From assembly GCA_036346395.1 (NCBI GenBank), contig CM070604.1, forward strand, positions 41,877,662 to 41,941,661: a DNA stretch of 64,000 nt, read 5' to 3'. Below the pieces are notes generated by a model. The model did no database searches, was not told the DNA's origin, and saw only the letters and a program-made list of their open reading frames with translations. The DNA is from Hsuehochloa calcarea. Its lineage: Eukaryota > Streptophyta > Magnoliopsida > Poales > Poaceae. Below, in pieces: positions 35,859-47,748 of this stretch. Every line of letters starts with the position of its first letter. Positions within the stretch are counted from its first letter, which is position 1. Position numbers and translations under genes: made by a program.

Positions 35859-38292
35859 TGTAACACCCCAGCCCAACAATGAGCCTAGAATGCCACCACA
35901 CTACTCTTTAAACAAATAATTATCGACACACTATAAAATTACAGCAAGAAAACAACAATAAACATATCCATGGATCACAAAAGAACATGCATAATTATGG
36001 ATCAAACGATACTAAATAAGCAAGGGGAATAAAACCAGGTAAACAGTCCAAAATAGCATCAACCAATGAATCCAAATGAATAAAGCAAATAGTCTAGTCC
36101 AAACGTTGTCCTAAACTTTATTCAACCTCTAACATGTCCAAGAGTAATCCAATTCTGAATGAAAAGATTATTAAGGTAAATGATCATAGGTTGTCCATGT
36201 GCTCTACTCGCTCTCAGTTACGGCGCCCTCGAAGATCACCTAAAGACAACAAAAGAGCAAGGGTGAGTCCACGACTCAGCAAACACATCCATAAACAACG
36301 AACAATAATAAATCAACAGCATTCAATAACTTCATTATCATCACAGGTACTACTATTAATATTCTCATGCAGTTATCTTCTCTTTGATTCACACATTAAT
36401 CTCATGTACCAATGCAAATCTAATCTACATGTCCACATGCACTTCTTTCGCGTATACCGGTATAGCATGAGTGAATGCTCGCGACAACATTCACTCTCAA
36501 GCCCGTTCCTCCACAAGGATCGGGGACCTCCTCCACTCCCGTGGAGTTGTGATCAATAATGATCACCTTCTCTTATGCAAAGATGCTTATGAATGCAAAC
36601 ATGCAAACTCCATCATAAACATCATATCCAACTTTTCATCATGTTTATCAACAAAGATATAGCCATGTCATTCCATTGTTTGCAATTAAATAAAATAAAA
36701 GCACAACAATAATGGTACTGAAAGATAAAGAATCACAATGATCAATCATTGATCGCTGTTTACCATGCACTTGCCTTTACTAGTTGCGACGCACAATTTG
36801 GCTAGCAGATGGCAACAAGTACGACGCCTCTCCTACATTAAATACACAAATTTCAATACAAGCTACAGCATCATAAGAACAACAATCAATCGACATCGGT
36901 CCTACACGTCCCCAAATATACCACGTTACTCCGGTACCGAAAAGTTACCCATTGCGGTCTTAGTACTAAAACGAACGTAACTTTTGACTCAAAAGTCCGA
37001 TCACCACAAACCACCCCATTCTGGATTCTTTATAAAATTCCCCACATTTTCTTAGATTACGAAGACTTCTAATTAAATCATCTAATCCTCCGTTTTTAGC
37101 CCAGAAAACTGATCTGTCCGCTTCGGAACAGCAGTCTTACTAAATTCATAACTTTTGTTTTACTCAACCAAAATGCATGTTCTCAGATTCTACAGAACCA
37201 TTGGACAATTATCTACATCTTTAATGTAGATCAAAAACTCTAATTAGTCTATTTACTATTTTTAATAACCGGTCTTCCAAAACAGCGCCGAAAGGCGACA
37301 ACCCCAAGGACAGCAGCCTTCCGAAAATCATAACTCGAATTATACTTGTCCGATTGACATGATTAAATATGCTATAGAAAGATATCGAAATTATCTACAA
37401 TTAACTAGTAGATGATATTTTCAACATTTGCAATTAAGGTACCCGAATAAATCGTTCAACAGAACAGCAGGCTAAATAGATCTATTAATCGATATCTCCG
37501 ACTACAAACATCATAATAAACTACCTTACTGCTCCGGCAAATCATTCTAGTCTGCAAGCCCGTAATGCTACGGCCAACTAGTTAACTACTACTTAGCAAT
37601 ATCTATTTCATCTATTTCTATCCACTGTACAGTCTACACTTCCCTAATCACCTTACTAATTCGGCCTAGTGCAAGAATCTACCACTAATCACATACATCC
37701 TGGCACCTCCCATTGATGATCTACTCAAGGAAGTACACATACAATGTAACTATGCAAACCAACTATCCACGAAGCTAACAAATGAACACAAATTCTTACT
37801 AGCATGACAACCAAATCCTCGGCAAGCATTTGCTAGTTGGTTTAAATAACCTTCTCGAAATTCACAATCACGGTCATGGAATTAGTAGGAAAGAAAACAA
37901 ACCGACTCAATGTGGGAAGAAAATGCAGAGGCAGCGCGGCAAGAAGGCGGCGTCTTGCAAAGTGAGGCACGCACGGCCGTATGCGCGGAAGAAGACTGCA
38001 GCTCGGCGGTAGCCAGCACAAGACAAAGAATATGAAGAACGCACAGAAGCCCGATCCAGCAGGCGATCCAGCGCAGCGAGAATGCGATCGCTTCGGCAAG
38101 ACAAATGATACAGCCTTGAGAAAGAAATTGTTTGGCGCGCAAGGCGAGCCCCAAAAATAATAGGGTTTCGGATCCTCTATTTATATAGCTCTTAAAAAAC
38201 TCGAAATTCTATTTTTATATGTACTATTTTATTTAATTACGCACGATCCTTAAGGCGTGATTATTAATATTTATTTATTTTTCAGTATTACA
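35859..38292 (-). repeat. G2 LTR-A (3' LTR of the main copy)
   Basis: It runs TGTAACACC to AGTATTACA on the plus strand. It is near-identical to LTR-B except for about 37.9-38.15 kb. A minus-strand TATA (ctatataaatag) is near 38178-38189. Confidence 0.93.
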
Positions 38293-38306
38293 TTCTACCC
38301 CCTTAA
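38293..38306 (-). other. G2 polypurine tract
   Basis: The reverse complement is ttaagggggtagaat, immediately next to LTR-A. The equivalent at 45747-45760 adjoins LTR-B. Confidence 0.85.
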
Positions 38307-38389
38307 TGAATTAGACCCGAATTCTACTCGCGTTCTACTCAAATAAAAACTACATTGCTGAAATTAAATAATAACATAACACGTGCAGG

Positions 38390-41300
38390 CGTGAACAACT
38401 CGGGTATTGCTCGCGCATGCGAGACTCCAACTCCCAAGTCGCCTCTCTCGGAGTGATCGTCCACACAGACCTTGCGTATACCAGCGTCTTGTGCCTCGGC
38501 ACTCGCTCCCTCCTCTCAAAATGCGCCACGGACGCGACTCAACTGTGAGGTCTTGCTCAATAGTCGTGGCTCTAATGAAATCTTATGCTCTGGGTCTCTC
38601 AAAAACTTTCGGCATCGAGGCGTGAAACACATTGTGAACTCCACGCATGGACTCGGGAAGGTCCAGCGGTAGGCTAACTTTCAATCCTTGCAATAATCGG
38701 GAGCGGTCCAGCGTACCTCGGGCTAAGTTTCCCTTTAGTGCAAGAATCGGACAATGCCTTTAGTGGGAGACACTCTCAAGAGCACTGGTCACCCACCGCA
38801 AACTCCAAGTCACGCCTCCTCAAATCGGCATAACTTTTACATGCTCTAAGGCGCTAATGATTACGCCTCACCATGGCCACACGCTCAGCGGTCTTGAATC
38901 CGGTCAGGACTCAAAATTGCCTTCTCTCCAATCGCATCCCAACAAAGCGGCGATCCGCACTTCCGCCCATAGAGAACCTCAAATGGCGCGGCTCTAATCT
39001 TGGAATGGTAACTATTATTATAAGCAAACTCGCAAGTGGCAATGGTCCTCCCAACTACCCTTCAAGACAAGACACAAGATCGCAACATGTCCTCCAAAGT
39101 CCGAATAGTGCGCTCATTGCCCATCTGCATGCGTGGGTGAAACAGCAGACTCGGTAATTGTGTGCCCAATGCACTCTGCAGACTCTCCCGAACTTGGAGA
39201 CAAACTTGGCGTCCTGTCGAAACGATGGTCTTTGGCACACCATGCGGTCTTACTATCTCACGCACATAAATAGGAGCTAGATCACTCATTGAATTTGTCG
39301 TGCAAATAGGAATGAAGTCTTGAACTTCTTGAATCGATCCACCACTACCCAAATCGCATCCTTCCCTCGCGGCGTGCAGGTAACGCCACCACAAAGTCCA
39401 TAGAGATATCATCCCAAGGCCACTGGGGTACCTCCAAAGGCTGCAACAACCCTGCGGGGCGCTTGTGCTCAGCTTTCACTTGCGACAAACACCACAAGAA
39501 GCCACATAATTAGCAATGTCCACCTTCATTCTTTTCCACCAAAATTATGTTTCAGATCTCGATACATCTTAGTCTCACCAGGATGAACAGTGTACGGAGT
39601 GCGATGTGCTTCCCTCAAGATATCATCTTTGACCTCTGCCTTTTGTGGCACGCAAAGGCGGCCTTTAAACCTCAAAGTACCAAAATCATCCATTCTAAAA
39701 TCACCCTCTTTACCCTCATCCAGACGCTTCCTAACCTCCTGTAGTAACGGTCACTCATTGTGCTTCCCTTTACATGCGGAATAGCCGACTCAAGAATCAA
39801 CTGTGTCTCAACATGTGTTGTGCCCGCATAACAATAAGATATTCCCATGCGATCAAAATCAGCAATGAGGCAATCTAGAGTAGCAGGAGTCGCCTTGCGA
39901 CTAAGAGCATCAGCAACTACATTGGCCTTGCACGGATGATCTTGAATAGTAAGATCATAGTCCTTGATCAACTCCAACCACCTCCTTTGCCTCAAATTCA
40001 GATCCTACGAGTGAAGATATACTTGAGACTCTTGTGATGCGTGAAAATATCACAAGGCTCGCCAGTATAGATAATGCCTCCAAATCTTGAGAGCAAAAAC
40101 AACCGCAGACCAACTCCAAATCATGAGTGGGATAATTACGCTCGTGCTTCTTTAAGCGTCTCGGCGCATAAGCAATTACCTTACCGTCTTGCATGAGAAC
40201 ACGGCCAAGACCCACTCGAGACACATCTGAAAAGGCGTGAACCGCTTCCCGGCTCGGGAAGAGTGAGAATAGGAGAGGTCACCAACTTTGTCCTTCAAAA
40301 TCGTAAACTAACGCTCACACTCATCATCCACCGGAATCTCACACCTTTTGAGTAAGGTGAGACATCGGTTTGGCGATGATAGAAATCTGCACAAAACGCC
40401 GATAATAACCACCAATCCCAAGAAGCTCCTCACCTCCTTCACATTAGTCGGCCTCTTCCAATCCACCACTGTGGAGACCTTGCTAGGATCAACAGCAATA
40501 CCCTGAGGGTTAATCACATGACCCAGAAAACCCACTTCTGAAATCTAAAACTCATATTTCTTCAACTTAGCATAGAACTTGTGCTCTCTCAAAGTCTCTA
40601 AAACCAGCCTCAAATGACGCTCATGATCCTCATTGGTCTTGGAATAGATAAGAATATCATCAATGAACACCACCACGAAGTCATCTAGATACTCGTGCAA
40701 CATGTTGTTCATGGTTTCCATAAAAATGGCAGGTGCATTAGTCAATCCAAAGGACATAACTTTATACTCATAATGCCCATACCTGGTGGAGAAAGCAGTC
40801 TTCTCTACATCCTGCTCACGCACACGGATTTGGTTATACCCTGACTGGAGATCGATCTTGGAGAATACTTGAGCTCCATTCAACCGATCAAACAAGTCCT
40901 CAATGCGGGGCAATGGATATTTGTTCTTGATTGTGATGCATTAAGCGCGGTAATCAATACACATCGCCAACTCCCATCCTTCTTCTCTGTGAATAGAGCA
41001 GGAGCTCCCATGGCGATACACTACGCTGATCAAACCTTTAGCCAACAAATCATCCAATTGCTTCTTCAACTCGTCCCGAAGCGGACGTGCTAATCGATAT
41101 GGAGACATCGAGATGGGGCGAGTACCGAACAAGATCAATGCGAAACTCCACGTCTCGCGCAGTGGCAAACCGGGCTCGGTAGGAAACACATCCGGGTAAT
41201 CACTAACCACCGGAATCTCCTCAATCTGCGAAGCCACACTCGGTTTCTCGGAAGAGCTAAGAAGCCCGATTTTCTTTACGCGCGGACAGGAGCAGTCCGG

Positions 41301-41930
41301 TAATCTCGAAAGAGAGCGCGGGCGCACTCCTGAAAAGTCAAAGTCTCCCGGGCGAAGTGCGCACGCAGACCGTTCTCTGAAGCAAACAGATATCACGGCT
41401 CGATAAGAGTGCAACCAATTCATACCCAAGATAACGTCGAGCGGCTCCATTTGAATAACTATCATATTCGCCGTGAACTTCTCTCCATCAATGACAATAG
41501 AACACCGGGACAAGCAAGAGAACTAGCAATAATACCCCGGGAGAACTAACCAACACCGATCGAGAAATCCACTTTGCATACTCAAGTTCGCTCTCCTAGC
41601 AAGCGTCGTTGAGACAAGCGAAAAGGTAGCCCCGAATCAAAAGGACTAAAGCATCAAGCGAATCCACAAGCAAAGTACACATCACCACGTCGGGGCGACC
41701 CGCAGACTCAGCTGTGGGCATGGCGTACCTCGGTGGCGCCATGGCGAAAAAGACGACGCCAGGGCGGAGAGCCCCAACAATCTGTGGCGGTGCGGTAAAG
41801 CGGTCGTGCAACTGAAGCGGTCTTTGAAGGTGGCGGTACCGATAGTACCTCTTGGGCGCCCAAGTGAAGGAAATGGCATCATTGGAGGAGCGATCATCAT
41901 CGGAAAGATCCTCGGCGGGACCCATCAAGA
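38390..41930 (-). pseudogene. pol: G2 pol: protease, RT, RNase H, integrase, chromodomain-like end
   Basis: From high to low coordinates: protease fragments near 41700 and 41513-41400 (VILGMNWL); RT 40913-40545 with YGHYEYKVMSFGL and an intact FIDDILIYSK palm motif; a connection domain with MGFLGHVINPQGIAVDPSKV (40535-40308); RNase H with GKVIAYAPRRLKKHERNY (40224-39955); a linker with KANVVADALSRKA (39995-39672); integrase pieces (39620-39060) in which the core motifs are damaged by shifts; and a C-terminal end (38870-38390). RT is the best-preserved part. Numerous small indels prevent a full product. Confidence 0.88.
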
Positions 41931-43043
41931 AGAAGATGGCACAGCTCCCACTTGATCACGCTAGCGGGGTTACGGCGACACACCGCTCCTTGTGACCCGA
42001 TCGGCCACACCGCGGCAATCTCCGTCCAAGAGCACTCGGCGTGCAGTGTCCATCTCGCACTTAAAGCAAAGCATGCCTTACAGGACGGACGAAGAGCCGA
42101 GTACTGCAAAGGGCGAGGCGCCAAGAAGAACGGCCTCGATCGCTAGACTTGAAGGATGCGGTCCTCCTTGAATTTCTTGGCGGTGTTGAGCAGACCCACT
42201 TCCCTCACTAGAGCTCCTCTTACGGTCACCACCGAAGCTACGATCCACCGAGGCTTGCTGCCTTTGTGAGTCGTGCATCTCCAACTCCATGCCCCAGCTT
42301 GCTCCACCACAGAGTGTAATCACGGAGTGGAGTAGCTCCCAACACATCTGCAGTACTCGAGGTGAGACCCAGACGGAACCTCTTGGCCTTCGAAGATCAT
42401 CGTTAAGCTCTTCAAGGGACAAAGCGAACCAAGTTGTTGAACTCGGCCTCATACTCGGAATAGACCTCTTCCCGAGCAAAGGTCGTCAAGGCAACCTCCA
42501 TCTTTTCAACAAAAGAGTAGGGGTAGAACTTTCCCTTGAGCTGATCAACAAAGTCCTCCCAAGTGGTGGCCCTTGAGTGGCGGTCCTCGAAGACAACACG
42601 CCCTCCCACCAAATATCCGCTTGCCCTTTCGGTGAAAGGCTACAAAGCGGACCCTCCGAGGTGAAGACATCTCCAACGCTCCAAGCGCCTCTCCATGTAG
42701 CGCAACCATCCATTGCACGGACGGTGTGCCCGGCCGTCAAGCGGATCCAACCTCAACCCCATCCACTCGGTGACATCCGCGCCTCGAGAACCGGTGGATG
42801 TGCGGCAGAGCAACAACAGATGCGCGAAGAATGAGTGCCGGCGCTGATGACGAAAAGCACGGATCTCTCCCACCAACTCTCTCGGCCAAGCGGGGTCTCA
42901 TCACGGACCACAACAGAAGCGGGTCAGCAAAGAACCCCTCGACATCGACTCAGCACTACAGGAGGTGGCTCCACGGAACCTCGCCCGCGGCCCCGACCTC
43001 CACGACCGCGGCCACCACGACCACGTCCTCTACCCCTCGGCAT
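41931..43043 (-). pseudogene. gag: G2 gag (frameshifted)
   Basis: The minus-strand ATG at 43043-43041 opens an Arg/Gly-rich N-terminus like that of G1. Later pieces include WMGLRLDPLDG and WLRYMERRLE (42876-42640) and TTWEDFVDQLKGKFYPYS (42612-42412), both matching the chromoviral gag core. The zinc-knuckle region (about 42124-41990) is recognisable but degraded. At least three frames are needed to follow it. Confidence 0.8.
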
Positions 43044-43288
43044 AGCTATCAACCACATTCAACAATACACAATGAGTTCAAAGATCAAAATAAAATCATG
43101 CATCAATGAACAACATAGCAGGCGTAAAACTATATTCGTACCTCTCTCTAACCTACTGTGCACTAGTGTGTCAAATTTTAGGTTAGTTAACTATTAGCAA
43201 ATTTTAGTTGACTTACTAAAACTAAAACAAATTTTAACAATTTTAGTTTGCCTATGTTGTTAATCTATTCACCACGGACCTAAAGCCC

Positions 43289-43300
43289 GCTCTGATACCA
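43289..43300 (-). other. G2 primer-binding site
   Basis: The reverse complement is TGGTATCAGAGC, three bases inside LTR-B. The following gcgggct(t/c) text matches G1's leader. Confidence 0.93.
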
Positions 43301-43303
43301 AGC

Positions 43304-45746
43304 TGTAACACCCATTAAACACCGAGCCTAGAATGCCACCACACTACTCTTTAAACAAATAATTATCAACACACTATAAAATTACAGCAAGAAAACAACA
43401 ATAAACATATCCATGGATCACAAAAGAACATGCATAATTATGGATCAAACGATACTAAATAAGCAAGGGGAATAAAACCGAAACAAGCAGTCCAAAATAG
43501 CATCAACCAATGAATCCAAATGAATAAAGCAAATAGTCTAGTCCAAGCGTTGTCCTAAACTTTATTCAACCTCTAACATGTCCAAGAGTAATCCAATTCT
43601 GAATGAAAAGATTATTAAGGTAAATGATCATAGGTTGTCCATGTGCTCTACTCGCTCTCAGTTACGGCGCCCTCGAAGATCACCTAAAGACAACAAAAGA
43701 GCAAGGGTGAGTCCACGACTCAGCAAACACATCCATAAACAACGAACAATAATAAATCAACAGCATTCAATAACTTCATTATCATCACAGGTATTACTAT
43801 TAATATTCTCATGCAGTTATCTTCTCTTTGATTCACACATTAATCTCATGTACCAATGCAAATCTAATCTACATGTCCACATGCACTTCTTTCGCGTATA
43901 CCGGTATAGCATGAGTGAATGCTCGCGACAACATTCACTCTCAAGCCCGTTCCTCCACAAGGATCGGGGACCTCCTCCACTCCCGTGGAGTTGTGATCAA
44001 TAATGATCACCTTCTCTTATGCAAAGATGCTTATGAATGCAAACATGCAAACTCCATCATAAACATCATATCCAACTTTTCATCATGTTTATCAACAAAG
44101 ATATAGCCATGTCATTCCATTGTTTGCAATTAAATAAAATAAAAGCACAACAATAATGGTACTGAAAGATAAAGAATCACAATGATCAATCATTGATCAT
44201 TGTTTACCATCACTTGCCTTTACTAGTTGCGACGCACAATTTGGCTAGCGAGATGGCAACAAGTCGACGCCTCTCCTACATTAAATACACAAATTTCAAT
44301 ACAAGCTACAGCATCATAAGAACAACAATCAATCGACATCGCTCCTACACGTCCCCAAATATACCACGTTACTCCGGTACCGAAAAGTTACCCATTGCGG
44401 TCTTAGTACTAAAACAAACGTAACTTTTGACTCAAAAGTCCGATCACCACAAACCACCCCATTCTGGATTCTTTATAAAATTCCCCACATTTTCTTAGAT
44501 TACGAAGACTTCTAATTAAATCATCTAATCCTCCGTTTTTAGCCCAGAAAACTGATCTGTCCGCTTCGGAACAGCAGTCTTACTAAATTCATAACTTTTG
44601 TTTTACTCAACCAAAATGCGTGTTCTCAGATTCTACAGAACCATTGGACAATTATCTACATCTTTCATGTAGATCAAAAACTCTAATTAGTCTATTTACT
44701 ATTTTTAATAACCGGTCTTCCAAAACAGCGCCGAAAGGCGACAACCCCAAGGACAGCAGCCTTCCAAAAATCATAACTCGAATTATACTTGTCCGATTGA
44801 CATGATTAAATATGCTATAGAAAGATATCGAAATTATCTACAATTAACTAGTAGATGATATTTTCAACATTTTCCATTAAGGTACCCGAATAAATCGTTG
44901 AACAGAACAGCAGGCTAAATAGATCTATTAATCGATATCTCCGACTACAAACATCATAATAAACTACCTTACTGCTCCGGCAAATCATTCTAGTCTGCAA
45001 GCCCGTAATGCTACGGCCAACTAGTTAACTACTACTTAGCAATATCTATTTCATCTATTTCTATCCACTGTACAGTCTACACTTCCCTAATCACCTTACT
45101 AATTCGGCCTAGTGCAAGAATCTACCACTAATCACATACATCCTGGCACCTCCCATTGATGATCTACTCAAGGAAGTACACATACAATGTAACTATGCAA
45201 ACCAACTATCCACCGAAGCTAACAAATGAACACAAATTCTTACTAGCCGCAGCAACCAAATCCTACGGCAAGCATTTGCTAGTTGGTTTAAATAACCTTC
45301 TCGGGAATTCACAATCACGGTCATGGAATTAGTAGGAAAGAGAAAACAAACCGACTCAATGTGGGAAGAAAATCAGAGGAGACGCAGCGGCAAGGCGGCG
45401 TCACGCGGTGAAGAATAACGCCGCAAGAAGAAGAAAGACACACCTGCGGCTCGGCGGTGGCCGACGCCTGTGCGAACGCAAAGCAGCGGAATTCGATCCA
45501 CGCGGCGATCCAACAAGACAATCACGATCGCTTCGGCCGGCGCCAAAGACAATACAGCACAAGCAGAGAAAGAAATTCTTTGGCGGCAAAGGCGAAGCCC
45601 CAAAAATAATAGGGTTTCGGATCCTCTATTTATATAGCTCTTAAAAAAACTCTGAAATTATATTTTTATATGTACTATTTTATTTAATTACGCACCGATC
45701 CTTAAGACGTGATTATTAATATTTATTTATTTTTCAGAGTATTACA
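43304..45746 (-). repeat. G2 LTR-B (shared LTR of the array)
   Basis: TGTAACACCC to GTATTACA, 2443 bp. It is bordered by a PBS and gag on its low side and by a PPT and pol end on its high side, which proves it is shared by two internal regions. A TATA box is at about 45626-45637 on the minus strand. Confidence 0.95.
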
Positions 45747-46350
45747 TTCTACCCCCTTAATGAATTCGACCCGAATTCTACTGCCGTTCTACTCAAATAA
45801 AAACTACCTTCACTGAAATTAAATAATAACATAACACGTACCCGACGTGAACAACTCCGGGTATTGCTCGCGCATGCGAGACTCCAACTCCCAAGTCGCC
45901 TCTCTCTCAGAGTGATGCGTCCACAGCACCTTGACGTATACCAACGTCTTGTGCCTCAGCACTCGCTCCGACCTCTCCAGAATGCACGCCGGACGCGACT
46001 CAACTTGTGAGGTCTTGCTCAATAGTCACGGCTCTAATGAAATCTTATGCTCTGGGTCTCTCAAAAACTTTCTCAGCATCGAGACATGAAACACATTGTG
46101 AACTCCACGCATGGACTCAGGAAGGTCCAGGCGGTAGGCTAACTTTCCAATCCTTGCAATAATCGGGAACGGTCCAACGTACCTCGGGCTAAGTTTCCCT
46201 TTGGTACCGAATCGGACAATGCCTTTAGTGGGAGACACTCTCAAGAGCACCTGGTCACCCACCGCAAACTCCAAGTCACGCCTCCTCAAATCGGCATAAC
46301 TTTTACATGCGCTCGAGTCAAGCTATCAGATTACGCCTCACCATGTCCAC
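45747..46350 (-). pseudogene. pol: Second G2 internal 3' end (integrase tail and chromodomain-like end), truncated
   Basis: Frames 46289-46026 and 46022-45819 read VGDQVLLRVSPTKGIVRFG, HNVFHVSMLRKFL and WTHHSEREATWELES. They are homologous to 38870-38390 and much better preserved, with a single shift between the two frames. The sequence breaks off within about 10 bp of cacgctcacgag, where a C1 LTR fragment begins. Confidence 0.9.
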
Positions 46351-47748
46351 ACGCTCACGAGAGGAAAAATGCTAAGTCCCACCGGCGGTCCGCCAGCCCA
46401 TAGGTGGTAGTCGGATCGGTAGGTGGGCGTCGACCGACCACAGGCGGTCGGCCGTTTTCACTGATCGTCGGTCTTTGAGGCGGTGATATTCGGTTGTTAG
46501 GTCAAAGTTATGAGTTTCGGGGCATATATGTTGCATGATGCATGTTTTGACTAACATGGGTCAAGTTGTGAAGAACTTGTTTCCAAATTTGGTATACTTG
46601 TCTATTGTTGTGCAGGTTGCTTGGTGGTCAACGACGGTCAACGGCGAGGATGATCGGGACTAGGCTTGGAGAGCTGAGGACCAGAACGATCGACGATGCC
46701 GGGTGAGGTCAATGAACTCAAGCGTGACGCAAGTTGGACAAGGGTGATCGTTTAGCTAATTTGAGGCGCAAGATGGCGCAAGGGTAGCTAGTTAGGTCAA
46801 AGGGATTAAAGACGACGCATTAAAATGCATGCGTAAGTGTCCCGTTTGTTTTGGGCCTTAACGGGAGCCCAATAGGACCAAACTTCTAGAAGGTCTAAGG
46901 CTCCACTATAAATAGGAGAGGGTGGTGGCTGCACCACCTCTTCGCCTATTTTGCAATTCTTGTAAACCCTAATTTTCTTGATGTTTGATGTGATTTTCGT
47001 GCTCTTGGATTGAGCATTGTCCTCCATTAATGGAGTGGCTGTAAGCCCTGATCATATCAATCAATCAAAGGAAAGTTTGATCAATGTTTGTCTCATTGCG
47101 TTCTTTCTCTCTATTTGATTATTTTAGATCTTTCTTTGATCCGTGAGTTTTTGCTTGGTTTCTTCACTTGATCTAGCTTGCTGTGACGTGTGGGGATCTA
47201 TCTAGGATCATCTTGATCATCAATCACCCACGAGCAAGAGCTTTGACCTAGATTTTGTTTTGACCTGTTTTTGAACACTTCTTTGATCGAACGGAAAAGG
47301 ATCTTGATTCCTCCAATAAGTATCATAATCTTCGATTGGAATAGGTCTCTGATATCATAGAGAAGGTGTGTTCCAAGTTTCATCAAGTTTGGATTAGTAG
47401 ATCAAAAGTTTCATCTATTTGCATCTTCGTCATCGGGGCTGTTCTTCTGTTCTGGAGGAAATCAGTCAGACCGCCCATAGCCACCGGTCAGACCGGTCGG
47501 AAATCAGTCTGACCGCCAGTTAGGTAGCGGTCCGACCTCTAGTAGATTGTTTCACTTCAATCTTTGTTGATTTTGTTCTATCGCTTTGGGGTTTTATTGG
47601 ATTCAATATTAGTCTTCCGCTGTACTGATATACTAATCTTCATTGCTTCTATAGCTACTGGAGTAAAGTTTTATTGTTCCATTATTTGTGAAAAAGTGAG
47701 TGTGCTCCTATTCACCCTCCCCCCTCTAGTCGCCTTTTCGGTCCAACA
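46351..47748 (+). repeat. C1 3' LTR, 5'-truncated
   Basis: It aligns from about 25523 of the 5' LTR (gaggaaaaatg) to the shared end CGGTCCAACA. About 330 bp of the LTR start are missing. The TATA box (46906-46915) survives and points into M1's PMD gene. Confidence 0.92.

Larger units (their letters stand above)
35859..46350 (-). mobile_element. Chromovirus G2: LTR-internal-LTR-partial internal array
   Basis: Read on the plus strand, LTR-A (35859-38292), a complete reversed internal region (38293-43303), LTR-B (43304-45746) and a second reversed internal 3' end (45747-46350) follow each other. LTR-B thus serves as 5' LTR of one copy and 3' LTR of another, the product of LTR-LTR recombination between neighbours. 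The far copy is cut off abruptly against a C1 LTR fragment. Pol is related to that of G1, but the LTRs differ from G1's. Coding regions are broken. Confidence 0.92.
25190..47748 (+). mobile_element. SIRE-like Ty1/copia element C1 with nested insertions
   Basis: The order is 5' LTR, PBS, a long gag with two zinc knuckles, protease, integrase, RT, RNase H, a 1.8-kb non-coding spacer, a PPT, then a 5'-truncated 3' LTR (46351-47748). Flanking bases aactc (25185-25189) and agctc (47749-47753) form a 4/5 target duplication. The long coiled-coil gag and long 3' spacer fit the SIRE/Maximus lineage; that assignment is inference. A BARE-like solo LTR and chromovirus G2 are inserted in it. It is non-functional. 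Confidence 0.9.

Noticed and set aside
36134..36559. Identical 141-codon plus-strand frames at 36134 and 43578
   Set aside because: They lie inside the two G2 LTRs, antisense to the element, and are identical only because the LTRs are. No known domain is seen.
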